A stretch of DNA of 35,337 nucleotides from Saccoglossus kowalevskii (Eukaryota; Hemichordata; Enteropneusta; Harrimaniidae): contig NW_003151762.1 in the NCBI RefSeq assembly GCF_000003605.2, forward strand, positions 86,057-121,393. The letters are read 5' to 3'. Shown here in pieces: positions 1-12,700 of the stretch. Positions within the stretch are counted from its first letter, which is position 1. Each line of letters opens with the position of its first letter. A program made the translations under genes and the position numbers. The notes under the pieces were generated by a model. The model had not been told where the DNA came from. It did no database searches and worked only from the letters and a program-made list of their open reading frames with translations.

Positions 1-302
1 TGTTCATTGTTGGCATAGTTTCGGTATCCACTGTTGCATGTTTTCGGTGTTTCCAAGGCAGTATTCACTGTTTGCATGGTGTCGATGTTCACTGTTGGCA
101 TGGTACCAGTGTTTCCAAGGCAATATTCACTGTTGTCATGGTACCAGTGTCTATTGTTTGTATGTTGCCGGTGTTCACTGTTTGCATGGTGTTCATTGAT
201 AGCAGTGTGTCACTGTTCACTGCGAAAAGGGCTCACCGTTGCTGTTCACTGTTGGCATGGTGTTGGTGCTTGCTGGTAAGATGTCGTTGTTAACTGTTGG
301 TA
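1..302. repeat. Irregular minisatellite, units about 25-35 bp
   Basis: Loosely repeated units built around TTCACTGTTGGCATGGTG and variants such as CACTGTTTGCATGG and AGTGTTTCCAAGGC fill the start of the window. Units differ in length and sequence, so this is an older or more mixed block than the array that follows. Short open frames across it are by-products of a stop-poor repeat and show no protein domain. The array is cut by the window edge, so its true extent is unknown. Confidence 0.8.
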
Positions 303-918
303 TGGCGTCAGTGTTTACAGATGTCAGGGGTTAGTGTTTACTGATGTCATGGTGTCGGTGTTTACTGATGTCAGGGGTTAGTGTTTACTGATGTCATGGT
401 GTCGGTGTTTACTGATGTCATGGGTTAGTGTTTACTGATGTCAGGGGTTAGTGTTTACTGATGTCATGGTGTCGGTGTTTACTGATGTCAGGGGTTAGTG
501 TTTACTGATGTCATGGTGTCGGTGTTTACAGATGTCATGGGTCGGTGTTTACTGATGACATGGTATCGGTGTTTACAGATGTCAAGGATCGGTGTTTACT
601 GATGTCATGGGTCAGCGTTTACTGATGTCATGGTGTCAGTGTTTACAGATGTCATGGGTCTGTGTTTACTGATGACATGGTGTCGGTGTTTACTGATGTC
701 ATGGGTCAGTGTTTACTGATGACATGGTGTCGGTGTTTACTGATGTCATGGGTCGGTGTTTACTGATGACATGGTATCGGTGTTTACAGAAGTCATGGTA
801 TCGGTGTTTACAGAAGTCATGGTGTCGGTGTTTACAGAAGTCATGGTGTCGGTGTTTACTGATGTCATGGGTCAGTGTTTACTGATGACATGGTGTCGGT
901 GTTTACTGGTGTCATGGG
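303..918. repeat. G/T-rich minisatellite, 23-24 bp units, about 25 copies
   Basis: The core unit reads GTGTTTACTGATGTCATGG followed by either TGTCG or a GTTA/GTCA-type tail, giving 24-bp and 23-bp forms. Over about 330-510 the two forms alternate, so the locus has a higher-order dimer of about 47 bp. At 755-870 a local variant with ACAGAAGTCATGG is itself repeated. The plus strand is strongly G/T-rich. In frame, the 24-bp form gives an eight-residue peptide repeat, but with no gene context this is not a coding sequence. Confidence 0.92.
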
Positions 919-1795
919 CCAGTGTCCATAATTCATGTATATGCAAACCACTCACCCACCCATGTCTATTATAAACATATTTTGTAAGAAAATTCAAGAA
1001 AAATTGAGGTATTTTGAATCATCATTAATTTTGTACAAATTCCACCATATTATTTTTTCGGATAACACAAGCAGACGGCATCCATGTTAATGTGACATTA
1101 AGGTTAGATGTCTACTAACTTATAGTGTCGTCTGAAAACTAATCTAATGATAGACTTGATGTTATAGTGTTCGTTGTCATTCTGAGATGAAAAGACAAAA
1201 CTGAAAATTATACTTTATGAAATGTCAAGAACCGGCGATGGTAATTATGAGAACACCAAAATGGACGCAGTTGGCCATTGTGAAAAACAAAACGTGAAAC
1301 ACAAAGAATGTTCTAAATAATCTTCAATCTGACAGCTACTGAAAATTTGTAAACAGTGTAGAATTAAACTGAATGGAATGACCAATTGCCCAAATTGGAA
1401 ATATTTCTAATGTGCTTTCAAAAAGGCTAAAAATATTTTGTATACTGCAGTTGAGCAAGGCATTTAACTGAACACCTTATTTGTATTGGCAGATATGTTT
1501 TAGACATTACTCAGTATAGTAATATATAGCACCATGGGGGTATTTTATCTCACTTACTGCACAAATCTTATTAAAATCCGATATAGGTACATGTTCAATT
1601 TTTTCATGAAAAAATAGATAAGCGTTTCAACATCTATAAGAAACAAATACAATATGGCAATATGTTTTTTGAAATGAAAATGTTATTGTTAAATAGTCAA
1701 TTCATTAAAATAAATGCTATTTAGTAACTATGTTTAATGATCACATTTGATCTATCTCAAAAATCTGCATAGGCACGTGTAGCATCAGTCGACTA
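919..1795. other. AT-rich spacer, no gene seen
   Basis: Unique AT-rich sequence lies between the minisatellite and the microsatellite. I see no open frame of useful length, no RNA gene and no clear repeat. Confidence 0.6.
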
Positions 1796-2028
<233 letters not shown>

Positions 2029-5000
2029 CCTCCGCGTTTAATTGGCTTAATGCATTATTTTACGTATATTTCATTTTCATCCTTATCAAGTGGCAAGTTC
2101 ATTATTCGACATAAGCAAAGCATCAATAAATTTACTATACTTTGCGCTACAACATCCCAAAATTCATCAGGTGACGCCACGACGTCTCCAGATTATATGT
2201 AGAGTGTAGTCAATAATCAGTAGACTAGTAGCACACTGCGTTGTGGCACACACGGCACATGCCAGATGCGACCTATAAACCACACCCACTGTACGCGTGT
2301 TTGAATTCGCAGCTTCTAAGGGGTCGAATATGTCAACGTCTGTGTTCATCTGACAGCAGGGTAGCCCAATCATACTCTAAAATATGCCCCAAGCGGCACC
2401 AAATTATTCGCAGTTAAACTATGCCACGACGCACTCTAACATTAAATACAAATTTAAACCGCTTTCCCAGCGCTAAAAATACGATATTATGATTGACGGA
2501 TTTGGCGACTGGTCGGTGCATTAAATATATTTAAGCAATTTGTTTTTTTAAAAACGCGGTTAATTGCCGGGCAGTACGTGAACTTTACATAAACCGGTAG
2601 AGTGGTAACATTTCCAGTAATGAGAGGATTGCCTTTTGTGAGTTCCAATTAGCGATATCGATTAACACATACAAAATCACCAATAAATTAAAGTGTGCTT
2701 GTGTAGCTGAGTAAGGTTTTTTTTTATCACAAAGAAGATCTTCGATTTATAGAGTAATTCACCGAGGGATATGGATAGAAGGCATGCAGTAATCGCCCTT
2801 AATACCAAAATGACCCTGTTAGATTCTTGAGTGACTTCAAATAGAAGCAAAACATGGAAAACCATTATGCTATCTGTTTCACGTTTGACAGCTGCCGTGC
2901 CTCGGTATATTTCGTCAGATTCAGCGCTGATTCGGCAATACATCGAAGAAGCAGACGCCAGATAAAGTGTATATCGAGTACGATTGAAGATAATAACTAG
3001 GCACATTGAGCTATCTAAATTAAACAAAGAACTGTGCTACTCAACAGAAGTAGCTCACTGTAGAGTCATTTGACAAGCCACTCGTCGTTTGCCTACAATG
3101 ATGCGTTCCTACATCCGCACGCTATACTTAAAACGGCATTGTCCTGCTTGGCATGCTGCAGTTTTAATATTTATTCGTCACTTACTGCGTTTTATACGAC
3201 TAATTGTCGGCGTTTTGAATCAAAACGCATTAGATTGCGCTCTTTTGTAAATGCATTTGTTGCTATCTGCGTCAGTATGATCATCTATTTTATTTTTGTA
3301 CTTCGCAGACAAAATGGTTACATAGTGAACAGCCAATGGGCGCATTACAAGTCTCATATTAATGAATAAATTTACTCAGAGAATTTTCTCCAACTTAGCA
3401 CTAAAACCAATAACGTCTCACATGAACATGTACATCGCACCTAAAACACATATTTCCAATAACCGGTCAGGATATCCGATAGAAAGACCTACCCCCCCGC
3501 TCCATTAGAAATTTTGAACATAACTGCGTTAATGCGTAGTGCATTTTTCAATCTTGAAAAGAAATGAAATTAGCTGTGACAAATAACCAAAAACTAAATC
3601 AAGTGCATCAGCGCACATTAACTATGATTATTGTGATATTTCTGTTCAATTGACAATTATGGATTCTTTTGATATTTTTTACACTTAATTGTCCGAATTT
3701 TATCAATATATATATTTAAACACTATATTAAGACGACCATAATACAACAACAACATCAAAAAAGGCTTCGACATGTCTGTATTCTATATAGAATATTAAT
3801 ATACAGAAATAATAAAAGTGAACCTCAACAGCACAGTTAATTCACGATAAATACTATAATAATTATTTGCAGTTAAAACACGCCGACAATCACAAAGCTG
3901 ATTGAACGAGAATTCAGCGTACAGTTATATAATACAGTCATAAAACGTATCTACTTTAAATGCCCGGCGTTAGACAGATCAATAATAGAATACAAGGGCA
4001 GTTTGAAAAAATAAAAGCTTCATTAGTGTCACGGAGTCAGATTATAAGTACTCACCGGCAAATACAAGATAAAGTTGAATTAATGCAACCAGTCGAGGCA
4101 TTGGTGTAGTTAAGTTGTGTTCGATAGAAGAGCTCAGACTTCACCGTACGTACACACATAGAATCAATCAATCACAAGGAACCTTGCGCATGCGTACGTA
4201 TCAACTATAATAAAATAGTGTTACTCTTTCAAGAGTCACATCACTGCATGTTATTTCCGGTAATGGCCGACTACTTATTTCTAAAAGTCTTAATAATATG
4301 AGAAAAAGTGCCTGGCTTCCTGTTTTTCCCTTATAACATGTATTAATTGCTCACACCTGTGCTCAATATGTATTCATGATCATTCGAAATATTCAGTTGC
4401 CTCCTTGGCCCGGGACATGAATGTCAACATGTTTTACATTGTTGACATGCTTCTATTTTGCATATCCTCTTATACGGTTATAATGACATGATAGTAAACC
4501 GAGAATGTCTGTTTCCATTTAGTCATACTTGTCAAAATGATATTCATTCATAAGGACTATGTCATTATTGTCTGAAAGAGGAAGTAGTGCCAACGAGGGC
4601 ATAATATTACTACTTATAATAATATCCGATTTATTAATATGGTGCCATAAAATTAGTGTTAGTCACTTGACGGCTGATATTAGGCTTCGACAAGAAATTA
4701 TCAATGAATGCGTTGACTAGTAACATAAACGATAGGAATCATAATGCAGATTGTGCCTTCACTTAGTTTGGATTTTACGTTGATTTAAATTTATCTTGCT
4801 TTCCCATATCATTTGTTTTATTATAAATATACTTATATTCTAAAATTATTTGTATATTTTTTAAAATCTACAATATCCTAGATTGTTTTTAAGTGTCAAC
4901 CCGAGCCTTAATTAGGATACTATAAATTGCAATAGGAGCAAAAGACTCCTAACACAACGCACTGTAGTTGGAACCATTTCGATAGCGAGTTACTGTGTTT

Positions 5001-6537
5001 GATCCGTCGTACGTCGGCGGTATACAATTGTGTATATTAAACTGCACTTTTTGACCCATACACACAACCGCCGTGTTCAGACCCGGGACGTCTGGTATTT
5101 CTACTATATACCACCATTGCTCGCATTTTTAGCAATCACAGTTCAGAAGGTCAATTTTGTTTCGACTACATTTATTAAAAAACATACTACCAGATACTGC
5201 TTTACTATTTTAGATTGTAATAAAATAATTAATTAATATGGATGGTGGAAATCAACTACATATATTGCAGATCTAATTTAATTGTTGCGTTTTCTTTAAT
5301 TAAATTGCATTCATGGAATTATAGGCGCCGACGTATGTGCATAATAAGGGACAATGCGCCTTCGATTATTGTGTGCCAACATGGCAGTCGAGCCAAATAT
5401 TTTTAGCGAACGTCCCCGTCCGAGCTCTGTTGTCTCTCGGTAATGACGGGCAGTAAGGAGTCATTTATTATAATACCCTAAAATGTCGAAAACTTCCATC
5501 AGCAAGCGACATGCGAAAACACCCTATTAGGTAGTTTTCTAGATGAAAATAATCGGGATTTCTTAACGTCAATGACTCATGGAGGGTATATAGATCCGTA
5601 CAACTATGGGGAATCATTAGACATGATTGAATCACACAGAATCTTGTTTTTATGTTTGTGCATTGAATCAAATAATAACACGGCTGCACGTGGTACATAT
5701 CGACCAATGAGAACACGGTGTTCCAATAATGGGCAGTGCACAGTATTATAAATGATATAAATTACCGAAGTCACGGCATTCGGTAGTCTACATAGTAAGC
5801 ATTGTTCAAACTGACAAAAGTACGATTCGATAAACCGTGGTTGTAAACCAAGGCCACGTTCACACACAAAAACATAAGCATAGACTCCAAGGTCAGTTAT
5901 ATGATGAAAGGCAAAGTCGTAGTGCGTGAATTCTGGTTTTTGACCCGTACGAATCATAACATTGACCTTGACGTCCGTTACTATAGAAATAACATATAAT
6001 GGTGCTTTAACAACGACATAATATTAAATACATATAACAGAGAAATTAACAATATGACAACATTATATGGCTATAGCAATTGTCAATGTGTCACTACGCA
6101 CACTATGGTATACATAGAAGAATGCTCTTGGCAACTCGTGTAACAATGGCGACAATGACCACTGTATTCGTAACAGAATAACTGGTCTACTGCAAAGTTG
6201 ACATTAAACAACAATATTCGCGTGTAACTCGTTTCAGATACTCTGCGAAGTACTTTTGGGATCTAACATGGAAATACATATGAATAGCCGAAACTCATAC
6301 CAGAATATAAACGTAGTTAAACCCTGGTGAGCTTGCCAATAATATTATTTTATTTATCATAGTTGCTGCTACTATAAATATGCATTGTCATAATTAATTT
6401 TGAACACAAACAAGTTTCAGGATTGAAACAACAGAAGGAAAGCAGTCTACAAAAACAAAAACATTGGTGCTAATTTGACAAATGATGGATAGCATTTTGA
6501 TAACATGTAAGGCCTAAAAATCTATTGCAGACATTTC
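2029..6537. other. Gene desert, no gene or clear repeat
   Basis: AT-rich non-coding DNA. Open frames here are under about 120 codons, overlap on both strands, lack domains and have no consistent splice context. A short imperfect hairpin around 4420-4450 (ATGTCAACATG with a near-complement) and one TGCGCATGCG palindrome at 4185 are the only structures I noted. It may hold introns or distal regulatory DNA of genes outside the window. Confidence 0.5.
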
Positions 6538-6774
6538 TTATATCATACCTAAGTAATCCGATTGAAGAATATTGTTTCTATAATGCTCAAAATGTTCAAA
6601 AACTTTAAAATATCTAATGTCATGAATAATCTGGTCTGAGAAATTAGAAAATGCAACTAGGTTTGTATTTAGATATTTTTTGATGATTACCAATTTCTTT
6701 AGTGACACTAACATTTTTCTTGCATTACAATTTTTTTCACGTCTAAAGGCAGCACTTTTTTTCTGAGAAGGCAT
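6538..6774 (-). pseudogene. Possible remnant of a hAT/ZMYM-like transposase N-terminus
   Basis: A 78-codon minus-strand frame starts at an ATG at 6774 and stays open for at least 20 codons upstream of it. It begins MPSQKKSAAFRRE and continues with a Lys/Arg-rich stretch, then a SLKKLVIIKKYL element. This basic start followed by a short hydrophobic 'K-L-x-x-I-x-x-Y/F' element resembles the N-terminal tail before the TTF-type zinc finger in hAT-family transposases and ZMYM-like derived proteins. No zinc finger, catalytic domain or inverted repeat follows. The resemblance is weak, and chance is a real alternative. Confidence 0.22.
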
Positions 6775-9700
6775 TTGTTTTTGTACAAAAATGTCTGAAT
6801 TACTTTGAATAATATTAATATAGAAGTACGATTGATGTTCAATTATTACTTATTTGATTTAATCTGAATGGATTTATTGAAACAGAATTAAGTATATATA
6901 ATTTGTTGTGAAATGACTGGGTGAGCATTAAGCAAACTAACTGATCTTGAGTAACATGACGAACAAGGCTACAATACAGTGAAAATAAATCGACTGAAAA
7001 ATGGATAATACTTGTATGTTATATATATATATCTGAACGTGAGCTGAATGTCGGCTCAGTAGTACACTGAATACTGTTAATTAAGAATTAATTCTGAAAA
7101 TACACAGAAAAACACTGCAATATATTTGAAGATGTAGATTTTCAGGTGGCAACAGTACTGTAAACTCCTAGCTCCACTGGAATCAATTAATTGTAACTAT
7201 TTTAGATATACACTTCAAGGCTAAAGTTGATTTGCATACAAAGCAGATGTTGCAACATGATAGTTATCACTAGAGAGCGTTTTTTTCACTTTTCACATAA
7301 TACACTCATCACACTATGAATATAATAAAAAAGTTCATATTTATTTAAATAATTCATTTTGTTTTTAACAGAGACACTTGGGCAAGAACCAGCTAAAATC
7401 GATAACATAACCAATTTTGACATAGTTTAGAATAGTTATCAGCTCAAGTTATCTTGTACACATTAACAATTATTTAAAAAACAACAACAACAACAAAACA
7501 ACAATTTCCCCCTAATATACATTTCCCTTCCAGTCACTATTCGATGATACAAACAAGATAAAATGATTAATCGCTAATATTTCGCAATTCTCATTCTATC
7601 GAGAGCCTTCAAGTGGGATGTGCGTGTGTCAATCCAAACTCACAAAATGTTCCACGCACTTTGTTGTGCGACACGCTATTTTCATTTACTTGTTTCAGTC
7701 ACATCTAACATCGGTTCAATAACTATTGATGCAAAGCGCCCGCGATTCTCGGGGCACTGATACTGAAGATTTACCGTTAACAGCACTCACAGTTATTCGT
7801 TAAAAGCACAGACGAATATGCCGACAATTATGTACATAACTGTAGACTAGTCTGAGGTTGAAGCTATCATACGGGGTCATTATAAAGAACCGAGTTGAGT
7901 ATTTCCAGTATTGTTTTGTTTATTTTGGAACTACTCGATACAGACAATACCGATCAGAATTATTAACTTGAAGAAAACTTACTATAAAGAAACGTTCGCA
8001 TACTTTAAAAATCTATTTTCTTCAAGAAAAAATCATCTTAATACAATTATACTTATATACAATGGTACCATGGTGACGGGCTTGTAACAATAGATAAAAC
8101 AAACAATTAAACAATTAGAGTAAAGGTTGAAAGATTGATATGTACTCAGTTGTATTTAACCAACAACCTGACTTGCTCCTTCACCGGTGATAGCTGACAC
8201 GACTGTCGTCCATGTTTACCAGCTGTTATTACGTCTGTGTACTCTTGCATCAACGTCGAAGAAAACTATCACGCGACGATCGCCAATGTTAGCATGACTA
8301 AGGTCAATTCAGATAAAGACTTACGAATTGTATTACTATTGTATTAAGAGCAGCAGACGAAGCTTTTTCTCACAATACTAAATAAGATATAACTTATTTT
8401 CATATTTTCGCCATCTTGGCGTCTCCGGGAAGTATTATTCAGTTACGGGTCAGATTAAATAGTCTTTCATCATCATTCTGTTTTCAGTATCCGCTGTCGA
8501 TTGAGTCAATGACTGTTATTAAACTATTTGAACAATTTATAGAAATACAAAGGCTTGTCTTGTTGTTGGACACGTCGTCTGGAATCACTGTTTCCATGAC
8601 ATGGTAATCTAAACGTTCCAGTGACTTGTAAGACAAACTTTATAAACAGTCGCTACAACAGATCAAATTGCTTCTCCCTTTAGTCTGTGTCACTTTTTTC
8701 ATTAAATGTACATTACAGATTTGGGACCTTGCCTCAGTAGACTAGATCATCTTCAGCAACATGTTATACATATTGCATCGCGATAATGGCAACTTCTGTA
8801 TCTAAGTAATTGAACCCGAGCACAGTTCAAGGAAAAATTGAAAAAAAAAATATTTGTACATCTAAAGCTAACAGTACTTAAATAAATGAAGTCATGTGTG
8901 CACTGTGGTCCTCCCATGGTGCCAAACACTTATATGTAGACATTATATAAATTAAATAAAGTGCTACATCAATAAATGAATTAGTCGCCAGGTTATAATG
9001 TCAAAAACATGTTCACGTAACAGCGCTGCTTACGTCAACATCCCTCCAGTCTCCCGCCACATGAAGTTGTACCATAATTAGAAACGAGGTGCACCACGTA
9101 AAATAGTGCCGAGGATTATGCAGGGCGTCTCCGTCTAAATGTGTTTTAATATTTTCAAGCTGTGATGAAGAACAAGAATTAAAAAAAATGATGGTTAATT
9201 AATCCAATTTGTTGGGGAATCCACGAATTACACAGTGCAATTTTGTATTTCACATAACTTGTCTCATACAAATAATAATGGATTTTCTAAGTATATGAGT
9301 ATATGTGTACATGTTCGATTCAGGCTGGACGTAAGACGTAGTCAATAGTGATCGATAGCAATGTTCAATAAACGAAAAGCTACAGTTACCCCAGGAGTCA
9401 GGAAACAGAGACGCAGTGATGTTGTTAGCGGTCTGTCAAAATTGTATTTAACTAGTTCAGGGCCACAATTACGTGTGTCGTATAAGTATTACAACTACCT
9501 GAGAATGATCGAACGTACAGCGGCAATGGAATGGGCGAAACGATACACGGAAATAGAACAATGTATTTAACAGCATATGTTTTCTTTGACACATAGAAAA
9601 CGCACAACTTAATGTAATAACATAATAGAAATAACATCGATCGATACACACGTATTGGTAATCAATTATAATATATAATGAATATTGTCGGTGTAACAGT

Positions 9701-12700
9701 TAATGTTCGAGTCAACGTCCTTGTAAAAACGAATGTGTTTCCGCCGTACGTTGGCATTATAGCATGAGTCACACATAGCGTTATTTCCGGCCATCATGCA
9801 CTGTTCGATATAATATCGTGAATACGGGAAATGATACGGCTCACGGGTAGTATAGACTGTAACGACAATCATGGCGCACATCGAACGTGGGGCAGTATAA
9901 ACACTGATTGAATGCTGGGTGATGGCAGAAAAAAACAATGTTTTCAATGTCACAGTTTTCAGCAACTTATTCCTGGACTAAGTGTGGAAGAGTGTGTAAC
10001 ATTGATACAATTTCAAAATCCATATTTACTAATTTTTCTCTTACCGATAGATTCACTCAAACTATCCCCCAAAGATATGCCTCGACCCCAATACAACATT
10101 GTTTTCACTTACAAGTAATTTTATTACACATTTTCTTTCTGAATTGATTTTTTCTGAATTAAATAAATGACACAATATCAAAATCAATATCGATTCTACT
10201 CCAAATTCTCCCATCACGTAAATGACATCAATTTCATTTGCAGAAGGGGCCATCTTTGTTTTCACTTGTACACGTGTTTATATATTTACCCTGTACATTA
10301 ACCATCCGACTAAATAATATTAGTCCGTAGTTCGTAGTGATAATAATATAAATGACGTCATAATCACTGTCCACTCAATTAATCACATTGTCTTTACAGA
10401 CATGACGTAATGTATTTTAGGAGTCGGTAATCAAACATCTAAGACCGGTCATTAGTCACCCGATTATCGATTTGTTTGGGAATAATCCGCTGTAAAAAGA
10501 AGATTATCATTCTTTACTTGTTTTGTTTCCAACAAATTCAATTAATCCAAGTGAATGTCAATTCCTATGTATTAGTTGTCGTAAACGCTTACAATAAAAA
10601 ATAAAAAGCAAAAAACATTGAAATTGTTGTTCCGGAAACGCACATGGAAACGACCGACATCGCGTAAAGTAACTAAAAAAAACAAACAATATTTTTACGT
10701 TGAACGCAAGATTAAAGGTCATGTTTGTTATCCATGGACGTTTTTTTGTTTTTATTTGATATTCTTAATCATTTAACGTACACAAGTTGACTAATCCAGC
10801 GAACCTATTGGGGGAGTGGCTAATCCCATCAGTAGTTACACTAAAACATTCCTAATGGCACTCATAAACAGATAGAAACATCTCACATTACATAATGAGT
10901 TACTAGTACATCAGTACAGCGTAATATTAAATTGCCAGATACGAAGAGAGCGCGAGGGAACTATATGTTGTTTTCAATTCAATCACAAATGATCGACGAA
11001 AATATTTTAAATTGAAAAAAGATATATAAAACTATTGGTAACAAGCGCGACAGATTAATCACGAAGATTGTGTATCGGTTATTGGCAAGTCTCGCCACGT
11101 AACATACGCTGTAACCTTTGAGATTCGCGTATTGATATATAGAGATATTTGACGTTAATATCGGTAAATGAATATTGATGTAGGTACAATTTAATTATTG
11201 TTGTCGTATTCGAAAGATGATGCAACCTAGTTAGATAGTACTAGGGTATGTGCGTAATGCTACACTAGTGTTGAATGTTTTGATTAGAAATAGGACGCAA
11301 CTAGAGTACGTTTTAATAAATATCATGCCAATTCATAAGTCCTTCAATAATGTGTTTTTGTGACTGCATGCATTTTACATATATTCAATACCTAACACAA
11401 ATCTCGATGTACATGTAGAAAGCAGTAAATAATATGTCCGCAACTGAATTCTAATTAGATAATTGTTAATGACATGTTGTAATTATTAAGAATTGCTTTA
11501 AAAGACTTGAAAGTGTAGTTCGACATGAAACAAATCAAATCTTTTCTAGCACATTATTGCTTCTGCTAGCTGCTACTATTTTTGGGGCTGTACTTTCATC
11601 TAATTACAAAAAAGACATTCAAGGCAAAATATCTATCGGTTTGGATTGTGACAAATAACGAATAGGTAATTATCACCAAAGGTTCTCTGAAAGAATGTCC
11701 TTGATTATGTTTCATGGAAATCAGCGAATATCAATAAAATCATTGTTAGTGTCGGCCTAGTACGAGCGTTAGCGAAGGGTGAATTACACAATAATAGAAG
11801 CTATGATTGTTATAATGTGAAATATGGCGCCTACAAAAATGTGGAAGTACGGCTAGGTATGCTTGCTCTGGTCATTTCATCAAAGATGCCTGCATCATTG
11901 TCACGGAGACGTGCAAAATAATTCATATTAATGCTCTCATTTTATTAACACATTTTTTGTTGCTCAACTTCCGGATAGTTCAATGTGACAAAGTTTAAGA
12001 ACAGAACGGTCCATATTCGAATACAGCCTTCACAATGGAGTTCGGCTATATTGCCGAATATGCGTATGTGACAGCCCCCTCTTTTTTTATATTATTTGTT
12101 GAATTACAACAAAATTCAGGCACGCGCGGGACCGTCGTAGTTAATGGGGCATTCCAATTTTAGAGACATTGTTATTATTCTGTACCCTGAATTGATTTTG
12201 TATTGAGACGTGTAATATTCTCTATCGGTGTGTTTTCTGGTAGCATTGAAATTTCACACGACTGACGCTCTTTTGGCGATAGTTCCACAAATATTAGACC
12301 ATTAATTGATTTCAACATGCGTCAAATGGCTGTCAATTATCTGTTTTGACGTTAATCCCGATCAATCAGCTACATTATCACGTGGTTGAATGTACTACGC
12401 CCACGAAATAGACGAAAAAACAACATAGTAAAATGCTCACGTCCTTGCCACATGCGTATAAAATCAAACTGTTTAAATTTTCCTTGTCACGACAAACACA
12501 ATTTGTCTTGTCTTGGATTTAAGTCACTCCAGGATCATTCACTATGCATTTCAATCTCGTCGACTTTACCAGAAATTGTTTTGGAGTCATCTGAGGTCAA
12601 TCATAAATGACCCAGAGTAAGCAAGTCCACTAGTATCCACGGGTGAATTGAAATGAAGCATACTAATCAGTATTCGCAAAACGAAAGCAATCAATATAAT

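Noticed and set aside
34-974. Open frames with repeated MVSVFTEV-type peptides
   Set aside because: They are translations of the minisatellite, with no domain, no splice context and frame changes at 23-bp units.
2677-3369. ORFs of 116 and 99 codons on opposite strands
   Set aside because: No domain or consistent hydrophobic pattern beyond AT-rich bias. Likely chance.
9305-9330. GTTCGATTC, another tRNA B-box-like string
   Set aside because: No matching A box or cloverleaf upstream.
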